Origin: an uncultured Pirellula sp.
GTDB lineage: Bacteria; Planctomycetota; Planctomycetia; Pirellulales; Pirellulaceae
Reading direction: 5' to 3'
Assembly (NCBI GenBank): GCA_903837255.1
Contig: CAILTZ010000640.1
Coordinates: 1-7,729 of the forward strand
DNA: 7,729 nt
The notes under the pieces are model-generated. The model saw only the letters and a list, made by a program, of their open reading frames with translations. It made no database searches and was not told the DNA's origin. This document shows, in pieces, positions 7,147 through 7,729 of the stretch (position 1 is its first letter; each line of letters opens with the position of its first letter). A program made the translations under genes and the position numbers.

Positions 7147-7729
7147 TCAAACGCCGTTAAACCACGGGCACATGCGGCGTCTGATCCATAGCAGCGAATA
7201 CTCGGCGACCACCCCGATGATACCCAAAACAAGTAGGTACACAAAGACGATGTTCATGTTTAGAACCCGCGATTGCATCCGAATTTGGTAGCCTAATCCA
7301 GCATCGCTTACAACCATTTCGGCGGCGATCAAAAAAATCATCGCAGGACCGATCTGGGCACGGATGCAGTCGATCACATTCGGCAGGATCTGCTTCCAGA
7401 TCACCTCATAGATCACCTCGGATTCCGAAGCTCCCAGCGTGTACGCTTTGTTGATGGCTTCGTCGGTGACGTTGTCTCGGACAGCTTGGTAGATCGACTG
7501 TGCCATCGAAAAGAAGATCCCAAGTGCGACCATCGATGTAAACATCTTTTGATCGGTCCCTGCGATGGCAAAGTAGATTGGCATCATCCCCGTCGGAGGG
7601 ATCTTGGAAAGGAACATAACGATCAGGCTCAGCGGTGCCTCGATCCAGCGATAAGCTCCCATCATCACGCCGACGACAACCGAAGCCAGTACGCCGACGC
7701 CCAATCCGACGAAAAGACGCCAGAGGGTC
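7147..7729 (-). CDS. ABC transporter permease, SsuC/TauC-type, 3' part, cut by window edge
   Basis: The frame is open from the right edge to a TGA at 7149-7147, about 193 residues. The sequence before the internal TTG at 7704 (TLWRLFVG) still looks like this family, so the true start lies outside the window. The protein is an inner-membrane permease of the BPD_transp_1 fold, closest to nitrate/sulfonate/taurine-type importers. The EAA loop that docks the ATPase is clear: DEAINKAYTLGASESEVIYE (7463-7404) followed by VIWKQILPNVIDCIRAQIG. It is followed by the subfamily signature AEMVVSDAGLGYQI. Hydrophobic segments include GVGVLASVVVGVMMGAY, LIVMFLSKIPPTGMMPIYFA, MVALGIFFSMAQSIYQAV, IGPAMIFLIAAEMVV and IVFVYLLVLGIIGVVAEYSL. 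The substrate cannot be read from this subunit. The partner ATPase and binding protein are not in view, and leuB follows after 53 bases. Confidence 0.93.
   Translation of the reverse strand, partial: TLWRLFVGLGVGVLASVVVGVMMGAYRWIEAPLSLIVMFLSKIPPTGMMPIYFAIAGTDQKMFTSMVALGIFFSMAQSIYQAVRDNVTDEAINKAYTLGASESEVIYEVIWKQILPNVIDCIRAQIGPAMIFLIAAEMVVSDAGLGYQIRMQSRVLNMNIVFVYLLVLGIIGVVAEYSLLWIRRRMCPWFNGV

Noticed and set aside
7147..7704. Complete 185-residue permease starting at TTG 7704
   Set aside because: The frame continues open to the window edge and the residues before 7704 (TLWRLFVG) fit the family, so the gene is truncated by the window rather than starting there.

Overview
The window reads as chromosomal DNA of a planctomycete, most likely of the Pirellula/Rhodopirellula type. 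The evidence is a DUF1800/DUF1501 gene pair, typical of that phylum, sitting beside archaeal-type formyltransferase/hydrolase genes (fhcA, fhcB). In bacteria those genes are known mainly from methylotrophic proteobacteria and planctomycetes. Moderate GC and frequent CGATCG words fit, but the phylum is an inference from gene content.

Every gene I can support is on the minus strand, so transcription runs from high to low coordinates. In that order they are: the 3' part of an ABC-transporter permease of the SsuC/TauC type (7729 down to 7147, cut by the window edge); leuB, 3-isopropylmalate dehydrogenase (7093-6011, TTG start with a good Shine-Dalgarno); fhcB (5981-4761); fhcA (4764-3100, joined to fhcB by an ATGA start/stop overlap); a DUF1800 protein (2976-1516, GTG start or a later ATG); a DUF1501 protein with a twin-arginine leader (1485-235); and the first 75 codons of a stand-alone M41 (FtsH-protease-like) zinc peptidase (226 to the left edge). 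No gap exceeds about 125 bases. I see no tRNA, rRNA, CRISPR array, insertion sequence or transposase.

Three functional blocks are apparent. fhcB and fhcA encode two subunits of the complex that, with FhcC and FhcD (not in this window), takes the formyl group from tetrahydromethanopterin and releases formate. DUF1800 and DUF1501 are a conserved pair of unknown biochemical function, the second probably exported by Tat. leuB is a leucine-biosynthesis gene 29 bases ahead of fhcB, close enough for co-transcription. The 123-base gap between fhcA and the DUF1800 gene is the largest and the most likely transcriptional boundary.

The most interesting points are: FhcB keeps a four-cysteine iron-sulfur-type motif but has lost the tungsten/molybdenum-ligand Cys-His seen in archaeal FwdB; a HEAGH peptidase with no AAA+ domain is encoded directly behind DUF1501; and the leader of the DUF1800 gene is odd, with an open reading frame that encodes a hydrophobic stretch but has no start codon.
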